DNA from: Anaerolineae bacterium CG2_30_64_16
Lineage (GTDB): Bacteria > Chloroflexota > Anaerolineae > CG2-30-64-16
DNA length: 13,321 nucleotides
Direction of reading: 5' to 3'
Assembly: GCA_001871755.1 (NCBI GenBank)
Contig: MNXL01000387.1
Span: 1 to 13,321, forward strand
The position numbers were made by a program, and so were the translations under genes. The notes under the pieces are model-generated. The model saw nothing but the letters and a program-made list of their open reading frames with translations, was not told where the DNA came from and made no database searches. This document shows positions 6,162-13,321 of the stretch, piece by piece (position 1 is the first letter of the stretch; each line of letters opens with the position of its first letter).

Positions 6162-6190
6162 AGTACAACCCTGTCAGGGACTTTTGTCAC
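6162..6190 (-). promoter_or_regulatory. Leftward promoter candidate for the NnrS-like cluster
   Basis: On the minus strand GTGACA (6190-6185) and TGTACT (6167-6162) match the -35 (5/6) and -10 (4/6) consensus with an ideal 17-nt spacer. Transcription would begin near 6154, leaving only 12-27 nt before the candidate ATGs. The spacer contains the perfect palindrome CCCTG-A-CAGGG, a plausible operator half-site pair. This is prediction only. Confidence 0.35.
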
Positions 6191-6284
6191 TGCATGGCTG
6201 GAAATCTTGTTATAGAATGGCGCTTGTACGGCGCATGGTATGCAAACGCCATCCGCTTATCAGCCCATATCGTCCGCCCATTCC

Positions 6285-6289
6285 AGAGG
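6285..6289 (+). promoter_or_regulatory. Shine-Dalgarno deciding the cytochrome c start
   Basis: AGAGG lies 7 nt before ATG 6297. This start puts the basic and hydrophobic signal sequence at the N-terminus; the upstream in-frame ATG at 6240 would add 19 non-hydrophobic residues. Confidence 0.7.
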
Positions 6290-6296
6290 TTACATC

Positions 6297-7169
6297 ATGC
6301 CGACCCGAAAATACCGTTGGTTTGCGCTGCTGATTCTCCTCGGGGGCCTGTTGGTCGGGGCCGGCCTGGTCCAGGCCGCGCCGACCCGCCAGGATCCCGT
6401 CGCCGGCGAGCAGGCTTTCAAGACCAAATGCGCCGCCTGCCACACGATCGGCGGCGGTAAGCTGGTCGGCCCCGACCTCAAGGAGGTCACGACCCGCCGC
6501 GATGACGCCTGGCTCAAGGTCTTCATCGCGACGCCGGACAAGGTGTTGGCGTCCGGCGACCCGATCGCAGCCCAATTGCTGAAGGAGTCCAACAATGTCC
6601 CGATGCCGAATCTGGCCCTGTCGCCGCGGGAGGTCGAAGACTTGATCGCGTACCTGGCCGGCCAGAGCGCCGCGACCGCGCCGGCCGGAGGCGCGGCGCC
6701 CGCCCAGCCGGCCGTGCCCGCGGTCGCGCTCAACGGCAGCGCCGAACAGGGGCGACTGGCCTTCACGGGCCGGGCGCGGCTGGGCGGGGGCGGGACGGCC
6801 TGCATCGCCTGCCACGCGGTCGAGGGGGTAGGCGCGCTGGGCGGCGGTGCGCTGGGCCCCGACCTGACGCACGTCTACGCACGCTACGGCGGCCCCACCG
6901 GGCTGGCCGCCGCGCTGAAAAGCCTCCCCTTCCCGACCATGCAGGGCATCTTTGCCGGCCGACCGCTCACGCGGAACGAGCAGGCCGACCTGTTGGCCTT
7001 CTTCGCCGCGGCCGATCAACAGGGCGAGCCGCCCACGCTGCCCAACCTGCTGCTGATCTTGGGTGGGGGGGCCGGCCTGGCGGGGGTCTTGTTCATCGGC
7101 ATGGCCTTTTTCTGGCCGCGCCAGCGCCTCAGCATCGCCCAACGCCTGCGCAAGAATGGCAAGCTTTAG
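6297..7169 (+). CDS. Membrane-anchored diheme cytochrome c (NarC-like)
   Basis: This 290-aa exported protein has a basic N-terminus (PTRKYR) and a hydrophobic core (about 8-27) ending VQAAP, which act as signal peptide or anchor. Two cytochrome c domains follow. The first has CAACH at 45-49 with M103 (VPMPN) as probable axial ligand; the second has CIACH at 169-173 with M215 (FPTMQG). A Pro/Ala linker (about 125-145) separates them. A C-terminal membrane helix (about 246-270) and a basic cytoplasmic tail (RQRLSIAQRLRKNGKL) close the protein. Both hemes should face outside the membrane. In Thermus thermophilus a diheme cytochrome c, NarC, is encoded just before narGHJI and connects the nitrate reductase to respiration; the position here is the same. 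Homology to NarC was not tested, so I give no symbol. Confidence 0.9.
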   Translation: MPTRKYRWFALLILLGGLLVGAGLVQAAPTRQDPVAGEQAFKTKCAACHTIGGGKLVGPDLKEVTTRRDDAWLKVFIATPDKVLASGDPIAAQLLKESNNVPMPNLALSPREVEDLIAYLAGQSAATAPAGGAAPAQPAVPAVALNGSAEQGRLAFTGRARLGGGGTACIACHAVEGVGALGGGALGPDLTHVYARYGGPTGLAAALKSLPFPTMQGIFAGRPLTRNEQADLLAFFAAADQQGEPPTLPNLLLILGGGAGLAGVLFIGMAFFWPRQRLSIAQRLRKNGKL

Positions 7170-7182
7170 TATTCAGATAATT

Positions 7183-7248
7183 CTGGATTCGAGGCTTTAG
7201 CCGGTCACCCTGGTCAGACAGAGAAACCGGCTGAAGCCTCTAATCCGG
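7183..7248. repeat. Large inverted repeat / hairpin between cytochrome c and narG
   Basis: Arms 7183-7205 and 7226-7248 (23 nt each) pair almost completely around a 20-nt loop. The inner 15 pairs (7191-7205 with 7226-7240, GAGGCTTTAGCCGGT) have one U.G wobble in the plus transcript; outside it come one C.U mismatch, five pairs (GGATT/AATCC), another U.G wobble and a C-G. It starts 14 nt after the cytochrome stop and ends 8 nt before the narG Shine-Dalgarno. No T-run follows. It could stabilise or process the upstream message, or be a dispersed repeat. Confidence 0.85.
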
Positions 7249-7266
7249 TCTTGGACGGAGGATTTC

Positions 7267-10200
7267 ATGGCCAATTGGGTACAAGAGAAAGTCGCGCCGG
7301 CCGAGCGCAAGTGGGAGGAGTTTTACCGCAACCGCTTCGCCCACGACAAGCGCGTACGCACCACACACGGGGTCAACTGCACCGGCTCCTGTTCCTGGGA
7401 GGTGTTCGTCAAGGACGGCATCGTCACCTGGGAGATGCAGGCCACCGATTATCCGCTGCTGGAAGAGGGCTTGCCGCCGTATGAGCCGCGCGGCTGCCAG
7501 CGCGGGATCTCGTTTTCGTGGTACCTCTACAGCCCGCTGCGCGTGAAATATCCTTACGGCCGCGGGGCGCTGCTCGACTTGTGGCGGGCCGCGCGCGCCG
7601 AGCACGCCGATCCGGTCGAGGCGTGGGCCTCGCTGGTGAACGATCCGGTCAAGCGCGCTCGCTATCAGCAGGCGCGCGGCAAGGGCGGGTTCCGCCGCAT
7701 CCGCTGGGACGAGGCGCTGGAAATGATCGCCGCGTCCGTCATCCACACGGTCAAGGCCCACGGCCCCGACCGCGTCATCGGCTTCTCGCCCATCCCGGCC
7801 ATGTCGCAGATCTCCTACGCCGCCGGCTCCCGCTTCCTGACCCTGATGGGCGGGGTCGCGATGTCGTTCTACGACTGGTATTGCGACCTGCCCCCGGCCA
7901 GCCCGGAGATTTGGGGCGAACAGACCGACGTCCACGAGTCGGCCGACTGGTACAACAGCCGCTTTATCGCGGTCATGGGCGCCAACCTCAACATGACGCG
8001 CACGCCCGACACGCACTTCGTGGCCGAGGTGCGCCACGCGGGCGCCAAACTGACTGTTTTCTCCCCCGACTTCTCTCAGGTCGCCAAATACGCCGACTAC
8101 TGGATCCCGCTCCACGCCGGCCAGGACACCGCCTTCTGGATGGCGGTCAACCACGTCATCCTGAAAGAAGCCTACGCCGACCGGCAAGTCCCGTACTTCA
8201 TGGACTACGTCAAGCAGTACACCGACCTGCCGTTCTTGGTGGAGATATCCGCTGCTCACGTGCCAGGCACTTCGGAAGTGCCTGGCACGTCAACCGGCGC
8301 GCGCCCCGGCCAATACCTGCGCGCCAACCGGCTCGCGCCTTATGCCGACCAGGAGCACGGTGACTGGAAGCTGCTGGTGTGGGACAAGACCTCCGGCCGC
8401 CCGCGTATGCCCAAAGGGAGCATCGGCTTCCGCTGGCAGACGGAGAAAGGCAAGTGGAATCTCGAAATGAAGGACGGCGCGACGGGCGAAGACCTCGACC
8501 CCGAGCTGTCGTTCCTGGCGCAGCACGACGCGGTCGTCCAGGTCGCCTTCGATGATTTCGCCGGCGGCCAGACACTCCGCCGCGGGGTTCCGGTGCGCAC
8601 ACTCCAAACCAGCGCCGGCCCGATCACGGTGACCACCGTCTTCGACCTGCTGATGGCGCAGTTCGGCGTGGGCCGCGGGCTGGCCGGCGACACCCCGAAG
8701 TCCTACGATGACGAGGCGCCCTACACCCCGGCCTGGCAGGAGCGACATACTGGCATCCACCGCGACACGTGCCTGCGCTACGCGCGCGAGTGGATCCTCA
8801 ACGCGGAGCAGACGCGCGGCAAGAACATGGTCATCATCGGCGCGGGGGCCAACCACTGGTATCACAACAACCTGCTCTACCGCTCCGCGATTGTTGCGCT
8901 GATGCTGACCGGCTCGGTCGGCGTCAACGGCGGCGGGCTGGCGCACTACGTGGGGCAGGAGAAGCTCGCCAACCAGGCCTCGTGGGGGGCCATCGCCTTT
9001 GCCGCGGACTGGAAGCTGCCCAGCCGCCAGCAGAACACGCCCTCGTTCCACTACGTGCATACCGACCAGTGGCGCTACGAGCGCGGCTTTACCGCCTACG
9101 ACACGCTGCCCGGCGAGATGCAGCGAGAGCACACCATTGACTACCAGGTGCGCGCGGTGCGCAAGGGCTGGCTGCCCTTCTTCCCGCAGTTCAATCGCAG
9201 CTCGTTGCAGGTCGTCCGAGACGCCGAGGCCGCGGGCGCAAAGTCCGAGGCCGAGATCGTTAAACACCTGGTGGCCCAACTGCGGAGCGGCGCGCTGCGC
9301 TTCGCGGTGGAAGACCCCGATGCGGCCGAAAACTGGCCGCGCATCTGGTTCATCTGGCGCGGCAACGCCATCGGCTCCAGCATGAAGGGCCACGAGTACA
9401 TGCTGAAACACTACCTGGGCACGCATACCGGCACGATCGCCAGCGAGATGGCGCAGGGCTACACTAACGAGGTGGAATATCGCGCCGAGGCCCCGGCCGG
9501 CAAGCTCGACCTGGTGGTGGATCTGAACTTCCGCATGGACACGTCCGCGCTCTACTCGGACATCATCCTGCCCGCGGCCACCTGGTACGAGAAGACCGAC
9601 CTGAACTCCACCGACCTGCACACCTTCGTCAACCCGATGCAGGCGGCCGTGCCCCCGGCCTGGGAATCGCGGAGCGACTGGGACATCTACCGGGCGGTGG
9701 CGCAGAAGGTCAGCGAGCTGGCGCGGGTGCATCTGCCCCAGCCGGTGCGCGACCTGGTCGCCATCCCGCTCCAGCACGACACGGTGGACGAGCTCTCCCA
9801 GACCAGCGACCTGGACTGGAAGCGGGGCGAAGTGGCGGCCATCCCCGGCAAGACCATGCCCAAGTTCCGCGTGGTTGAGCGGGACTACACCCAGCTCTAC
9901 GAGCAGATGGTCACGCTGGGACCGGCGGTGGAGGAGAACGGCGTGGGCATGCACGGCCTGCTGATCCCCGTGGCCGACGAATATCGGGCGCTGGCCGCGA
10001 CCCAGGGGCGCACGTTCAATGGCACGACTCGTCCCAGCCTGGAAGAGCCGCTCCAGGTGGTAGACGCCATCCTGCGCCTCGATCCCGTCACCAACGGCGA
10101 GCTGGCCTACCGCGCCTTCGAGCAGGAGGAGCACAAGACCGGCCGCAGCCTGACCCATCTGGCCGCGGGGACGCGTGCGGTGCGCTACACCTTCGCCGAC

Positions 10201-10902
10201 CTGGTGGCGCAGCCCCGCCGCGTGCTGACCTCGCCGACCTGGTCGGCCAGCATCAACCACGGCCGCGCATACTCGCCCTTCACGCTGAACGTCGAGGAAC
10301 TGATCCCCTGGCGCACGCTGACCGGCCGCCAGCACTTCTACCTGGATCACGCGAACTACCTGCAGTGGGGCGAGCAGTTGCCGACCTACAAGCCGCGGCC
10401 CGATCACACCATGCTCGACGAGACGCAGAACTCGCAGGCCGAGGCGCAGGGCCGGCTGATGAACTACCTGACCCCGCACGGCAAGTGGAGCATCCACTCG
10501 ACCTATTCCGACAACCATCACATGATGACGCTCTCGCGCGGCGATTATCCCATCTGGCTGAACCACAAGGACGCGGCCAGCCTGGGCATCGAGGACAACG
10601 ACTGGGTGGAGCTGTTCAACGACAACGGCGTGTTCGTCCAGCGCTGCGCCGTCTCCTCGCGCATCCCGGAGGGAACCGTGTTCGTGTATCACGCCACCGA
10701 GCGCACTATCAGCGTGCCCAAGTCGCCGCTGCGCGGCAAGCGAGCCGGCATGAACAACTCGCTGACCCGCACCCGCCTCAAGCCGGTGCTGATGGCCGGC
10801 GGCTACGCCCAGTTCACCTATGCCTTCAACTACTGGGGGCCGACCGGCGTCAATCGGGATACGAACGTGTTTGTGAGGAAAGTGGAGAAGGTGGAATTCT
10901 AA
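7267..10902 (+). CDS. narG: Respiratory nitrate reductase alpha subunit
   Basis: This 1211-aa catalytic subunit reduces nitrate to nitrite at a Mo-bisMGD centre. The FS0 iron-sulfur ligands are H34, C38, C42 and C77 (HGVNCTGSC and PRGCQRG). The Mo-ligating aspartate is D207 in YDWYCDLPP, matching E. coli D222. Long stretches match NarG throughout (GEQTDVHESADWYNS, GSIGFRW, NHWYHNN, AHYVGQEKLANQ, IWRGN, YSDIILPAATWYEK, ELIPWRTLTGRQHFY, IHSTYSDNHHM, GFNYWGP-like end). The N-terminus has no twin-arginine signal, so the enzyme is cytoplasmic and faces inward on NarI. The length is close to E. coli NarG (1247 aa). GGAGG (7257-7261) precedes ATG 7267. Residues 331-342 (HVPGTSEVPGTS) are encoded by a perfect palindrome, an unusual in-frame insertion. 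Confidence 0.98.
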   Translation: MANWVQEKVAPAERKWEEFYRNRFAHDKRVRTTHGVNCTGSCSWEVFVKDGIVTWEMQATDYPLLEEGLPPYEPRGCQRGISFSWYLYSPLRVKYPYGRGALLDLWRAARAEHADPVEAWASLVNDPVKRARYQQARGKGGFRRIRWDEALEMIAASVIHTVKAHGPDRVIGFSPIPAMSQISYAAGSRFLTLMGGVAMSFYDWYCDLPPASPEIWGEQTDVHESADWYNSRFIAVMGANLNMTRTPDTHFVAEVRHAGAKLTVFSPDFSQVAKYADYWIPLHAGQDTAFWMAVNHVILKEAYADRQVPYFMDYVKQYTDLPFLVEISAAHVPGTSEVPGTSTGARPGQYLRANRLAPYADQEHGDWKLLVWDKTSGRPRMPKGSIGFRWQTEKGKWNLEMKDGATGEDLDPELSFLAQHDAVVQVAFDDFAGGQTLRRGVPVRTLQTSAGPITVTTVFDLLMAQFGVGRGLAGDTPKSYDDEAPYTPAWQERHTGIHRDTCLRYAREWILNAEQTRGKNMVIIGAGANHWYHNNLLYRSAIVALMLTGSVGVNGGGLAHYVGQEKLANQASWGAIAFAADWKLPSRQQNTPSFHYVHTDQWRYERGFTAYDTLPGEMQREHTIDYQVRAVRKGWLPFFPQFNRSSLQVVRDAEAAGAKSEAEIVKHLVAQLRSGALRFAVEDPDAAENWPRIWFIWRGNAIGSSMKGHEYMLKHYLGTHTGTIASEMAQGYTNEVEYRAEAPAGKLDLVVDLNFRMDTSALYSDIILPAATWYEKTDLNSTDLHTFVNPMQAAVPPAWESRSDWDIYRAVAQKVSELARVHLPQPVRDLVAIPLQHDTVDELSQTSDLDWKRGEVAAIPGKTMPKFRVVERDYTQLYEQMVTLGPAVEENGVGMHGLLIPVADEYRALAATQGRTFNGTTRPSLEEPLQVVDAILRLDPVTNGELAYRAFEQEEHKTGRSLTHLAAGTRAVRYTFADLVAQPRRVLTSPTWSASINHGRAYSPFTLNVEELIPWRTLTGRQHFYLDHANYLQWGEQLPTYKPRPDHTMLDETQNSQAEAQGRLMNYLTPHGKWSIHSTYSDNHHMMTLSRGDYPIWLNHKDAASLGIEDNDWVELFNDNGVFVQRCAVSSRIPEGTVFVYHATERTISVPKSPLRGKRAGMNNSLTRTRLKPVLMAGGYAQFTYAFNYWGPTGVNRDTNVFVRKVEKVEF
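8258..8290. repeat. Perfect 33-bp palindrome inside narG
   Basis: Two identical 16-nt arms (8258-8273 and 8275-8290, ACGTGCCAGGCACTTC and its reverse complement) flank a single base at 8274. It lies in frame in narG and encodes the internal repeat VPGTS-E-VPGTS (332-342). E. coli NarG, from memory, has different non-repetitive sequence in this region. It is not a terminator: it sits within a 1211-codon essential frame. Confidence 0.9.
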
Positions 10903-10964
10903 CGTGAAACGTGAAGCGTGAAACGTGAAACGTGAAGCGTGGAGCGTGGAGCGTGAAGCGTGAG
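10902..10964. repeat. 7-nt tandem array (nine units) between narG and narH
   Basis: Nine uninterrupted 7-nt units (10902-10908 to 10958-10964) fit R-CGTG-R-R, mostly ACGTGAA or GCGTGAA. The first unit begins on the last base of the narG TAA stop. The array ends 33 nt before narH. Read in frame it encodes a spurious N-terminal extension for narH starting at ATG-like codons near 10932. Confidence 0.9.
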
Positions 10965-10997
10965 AAGACGCATCACGGGTCAGGAGAACAATCATTT

Positions 10998-12517
<1,520 letters not shown>

Positions 12518-12518
<1 letters not shown>

Positions 12519-13006
12519 TGAGCATCTATGCGCTCCTGGCGCAGGCGTTGGTCTATCCCTACCCGGGGCTGCTGGATGAGCTGAAAGCGGGCCTCGCGCA
12601 AGCCGAGAAGGGGCCGGCGCGCGACAAGGCCGCGGCCTTCCTCAAGCAGATCGGCCGGCTGTCGCTGGCGGATTGGGAGGAGTTGGCGACCCGCACCCTC
12701 GACCTCAGCCCCGCGGCCGCGCCCTACGTCGGGTTCCAGGTCTGGGGCGAGAGCTATCAGCGCGGCGCGTTCATGGCAAAGCTGAACCGCGCCATGGCCG
12801 AGCTGGACATTGACCCGGCCGGCGAGCTGCCCGATCACCTCGTCCCGGTGCTGCGCTATCTCGCGGCCGCCGATCCGCCGTTGCCGGAGCTGGTCGAGCA
12901 TCTGAAGACCGCGGTGGAGCGCATGATCGCGATCCTGCGGGAGAAGGAGCGGGACAATCCGTATATTCACGTGTATGAGGCGGTGCTGGCGGCGGTGGGG
13001 GATTAG
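12518..13006 (+). CDS. narJ: Nitrate reductase assembly chaperone (delta subunit)
   Basis: This 162-aa cytoplasmic chaperone of the NarJ/TorD family is needed for Mo-cofactor insertion and membrane attachment of NarGH but is not part of the final enzyme. Diagnostic stretches are ALLAQALVYPYPGL near the start, the YVGFQVWGESYQRGAFMAKLNRAM region (about 69-92) and GELPDHLVPVLRYLA (about 102-116). It is shorter than E. coli NarJ (about 236 aa), lacking much of the C-terminal tail. The start ATG overlaps the narH stop (TGATG), with GAGGTG just before it, so translation is coupled. The TAG stop (13004-13006) falls inside a 7-nt tandem array. Confidence 0.93.
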
Positions 13007-13025
13007 GGATTAGGGATTGGGGATT
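12998..13025. repeat. 7-nt tandem array (four units) over the narJ stop codon
   Basis: Four units (12998-13004, 13005-13011, 13012-13018, 13019-13025) read [AG]GGGATT. The narJ TAG at 13004-13006 straddles the first junction. The array abuts the narI Shine-Dalgarno GGAGG (13026-13030). Confidence 0.85.
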
Positions 13026-13034
13026 GGAGGCACC

Positions 13035-13321
13035 ATGGACTGGAACACCCTGTTTTTTGTGATTTTGCCCTACGTCGCGTTGGCGATCGCGGTCGTCGTG
13101 ACGCTCTACCGCTCGCTTTATCGCCCGTTCAGCATCTCGGCGCTGTCGTCGCAACTGCTGGAGCGCCGGCAGCTCTTCTGGGGTTCGATCTCGTTTCACT
13201 GGGGCATCACCATCATCCTGGCCGGCCACCTGCTGGCCCTCCTGGTGCCGCAGAGCATCGTGCTGTGGAACGCGCAGCCGCTGCGCCTTTACCTGCTGGA
13301 GCTGAGCGGGATCGCCCTGGG
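13035..13321 (+). CDS. narI: Respiratory nitrate reductase gamma subunit (cytochrome b), 5' part cut by window edge
   Basis: The visible 95 codons of this membrane subunit, which oxidises quinol and holds two hemes b, start MDWNTLFFVILPYVAL. A first membrane helix spans about 6-25, followed by SSQLLERRQLFW and a second helix with H55 and H65 (FHWGITIILAGHLL). These correspond to E. coli H56 and H66, axial ligands of the two hemes; their partners near the C-terminus lie beyond the window. It lies 28 nt after narJ. GGAGG at 13026-13030 gives 4-nt spacing to ATG 13035, slightly short. NarI usually runs to about 225-240 aa, so well over half is missing. Confidence 0.95.
   Translation, partial: MDWNTLFFVILPYVALAIAVVVTLYRSLYRPFSISALSSQLLERRQLFWGSISFHWGITIILAGHLLALLVPQSIVLWNAQPLRLYLLELSGIAL

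Larger units (their letters stand above)
6143..6296. promoter_or_regulatory. Divergent control region between the NnrS-like cluster and the nar operon
   Basis: This 154-bp gap separates two divergently read units. It holds a leftward promoter candidate (6162-6190). On the rightward side it has an AT-rich patch (TTGTTATAGAAT, 6207-6218) and an ATGGCG / CGCCAT inverted pair (6217-6222, 6247-6252) that encloses a GCAT / ATGC pair (6233-6243). I could not fit a good rightward -35/-10 pair. No TTGAT-N4-ATCAA FNR/DNR box is visible. A CCCTG-T-CAGGG palindrome at 6169-6179 is placed like an operator. Confidence 0.55.

Noticed and set aside
6143..6296. FNR/DNR binding box
   Set aside because: No TTGAT-N4-ATCAA-like sequence was found on either strand.
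7267..7400. Tat signal peptide on NarG (outward-facing, archaeal-type enzyme)
   Set aside because: The first 33 residues contain no twin-arginine followed by a hydrophobic segment; the FS0 histidine comes at residue 34 as in cytoplasmic NarG.
7240..8259. 339-codon minus-strand frame
   Set aside because: Shadow of the narG 5' part; no domain features, and it ends at the palindrome by chance.
8258..8290. Intrinsic terminator in narG
   Set aside because: There is no T-tract, and the palindrome is in frame in the middle of an intact gene.
10902..10964. CRISPR-like array
   Set aside because: Units are 7 nt with no spacers; this is a simple tandem repeat.
8290..10995. 901-codon open frame on the minus strand opposite narG
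   Set aside because: It is the antisense shadow of narG in GC-rich DNA. Its composition (runs of V, G, R, H, L) has no family motif, and the plus strand encodes an unmistakable NarG.
10932..10997. 22-residue N-terminal extension of NarH
   Set aside because: It is encoded by the heptamer array, and the conserved NarH start is at 10998.

Overview
The window is high-GC (roughly two-thirds GC by eye) bacterial DNA centred on a membrane-bound respiratory nitrate reductase operon. The best guess at the organism is a Chloroflexota bacterium (Anaerolineae/Caldilineae-like, possibly a metagenome-derived genome). This rests on the gene mix (a Thermus-like diheme cytochrome c placed before narGHJI, an archaeal-type glycogen debranching enzyme start, a glucokinase) and on the abundance of 7-nt tandem arrays and perfect palindromes. 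The assignment is inference; no rRNA or marker gene is present.

Layout. (1) 1-2304, all on the minus strand: a small zinc-finger anti-sigma-like protein, then glucokinase, then a TauE/SafE permease whose stop overlaps (ATGA) the start of a glycogen-debranching-enzyme gene that runs off the left edge. Glucokinase plus debranching enzyme suggests glycogen/glucose metabolism. (2) 2305-2590, non-coding, carrying a 50-bp near-perfect palindrome. (3) 2591-6142, minus strand, six genes read leftward from a promoter near 6190: a 12-TM-class NnrS/heme-copper-like membrane protein, a hemerythrin, a membrane-hydrolase/HNH-nuclease fusion, two tandem paralogous small membrane proteins with an NnrS-like H...GW...P signature, and a cupin. 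This set looks like a nitric-oxide / reactive-nitrogen accessory cluster. (4) 6143-6296, the divergent control region. (5) 6297-13321, plus strand: membrane-anchored diheme cytochrome c (NarC-like), narG, narH, narJ and the start of narI (cut by the window edge).

How they work together: NarGHI reduces nitrate to nitrite in the cytoplasm with electrons from the quinol pool through NarI hemes b. NarJ matures NarGH. The diheme cytochrome probably links the complex to other respiratory components, as described for NarC of Thermus. Nitrate respiration produces nitrite and, secondarily, NO, so the divergent NnrS-like/hemerythrin cluster makes sense as a protective or accessory unit.

Most unusual signals: a perfect 33-bp palindrome in frame inside narG; a 23-bp-armed hairpin between the cytochrome and narG; three independent 7-nt tandem arrays, each sitting on the stop codon of one gene and directly before the next; and the membrane-hydrolase/HNH fusion. 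No transposase, CRISPR, tRNA or rRNA was seen.
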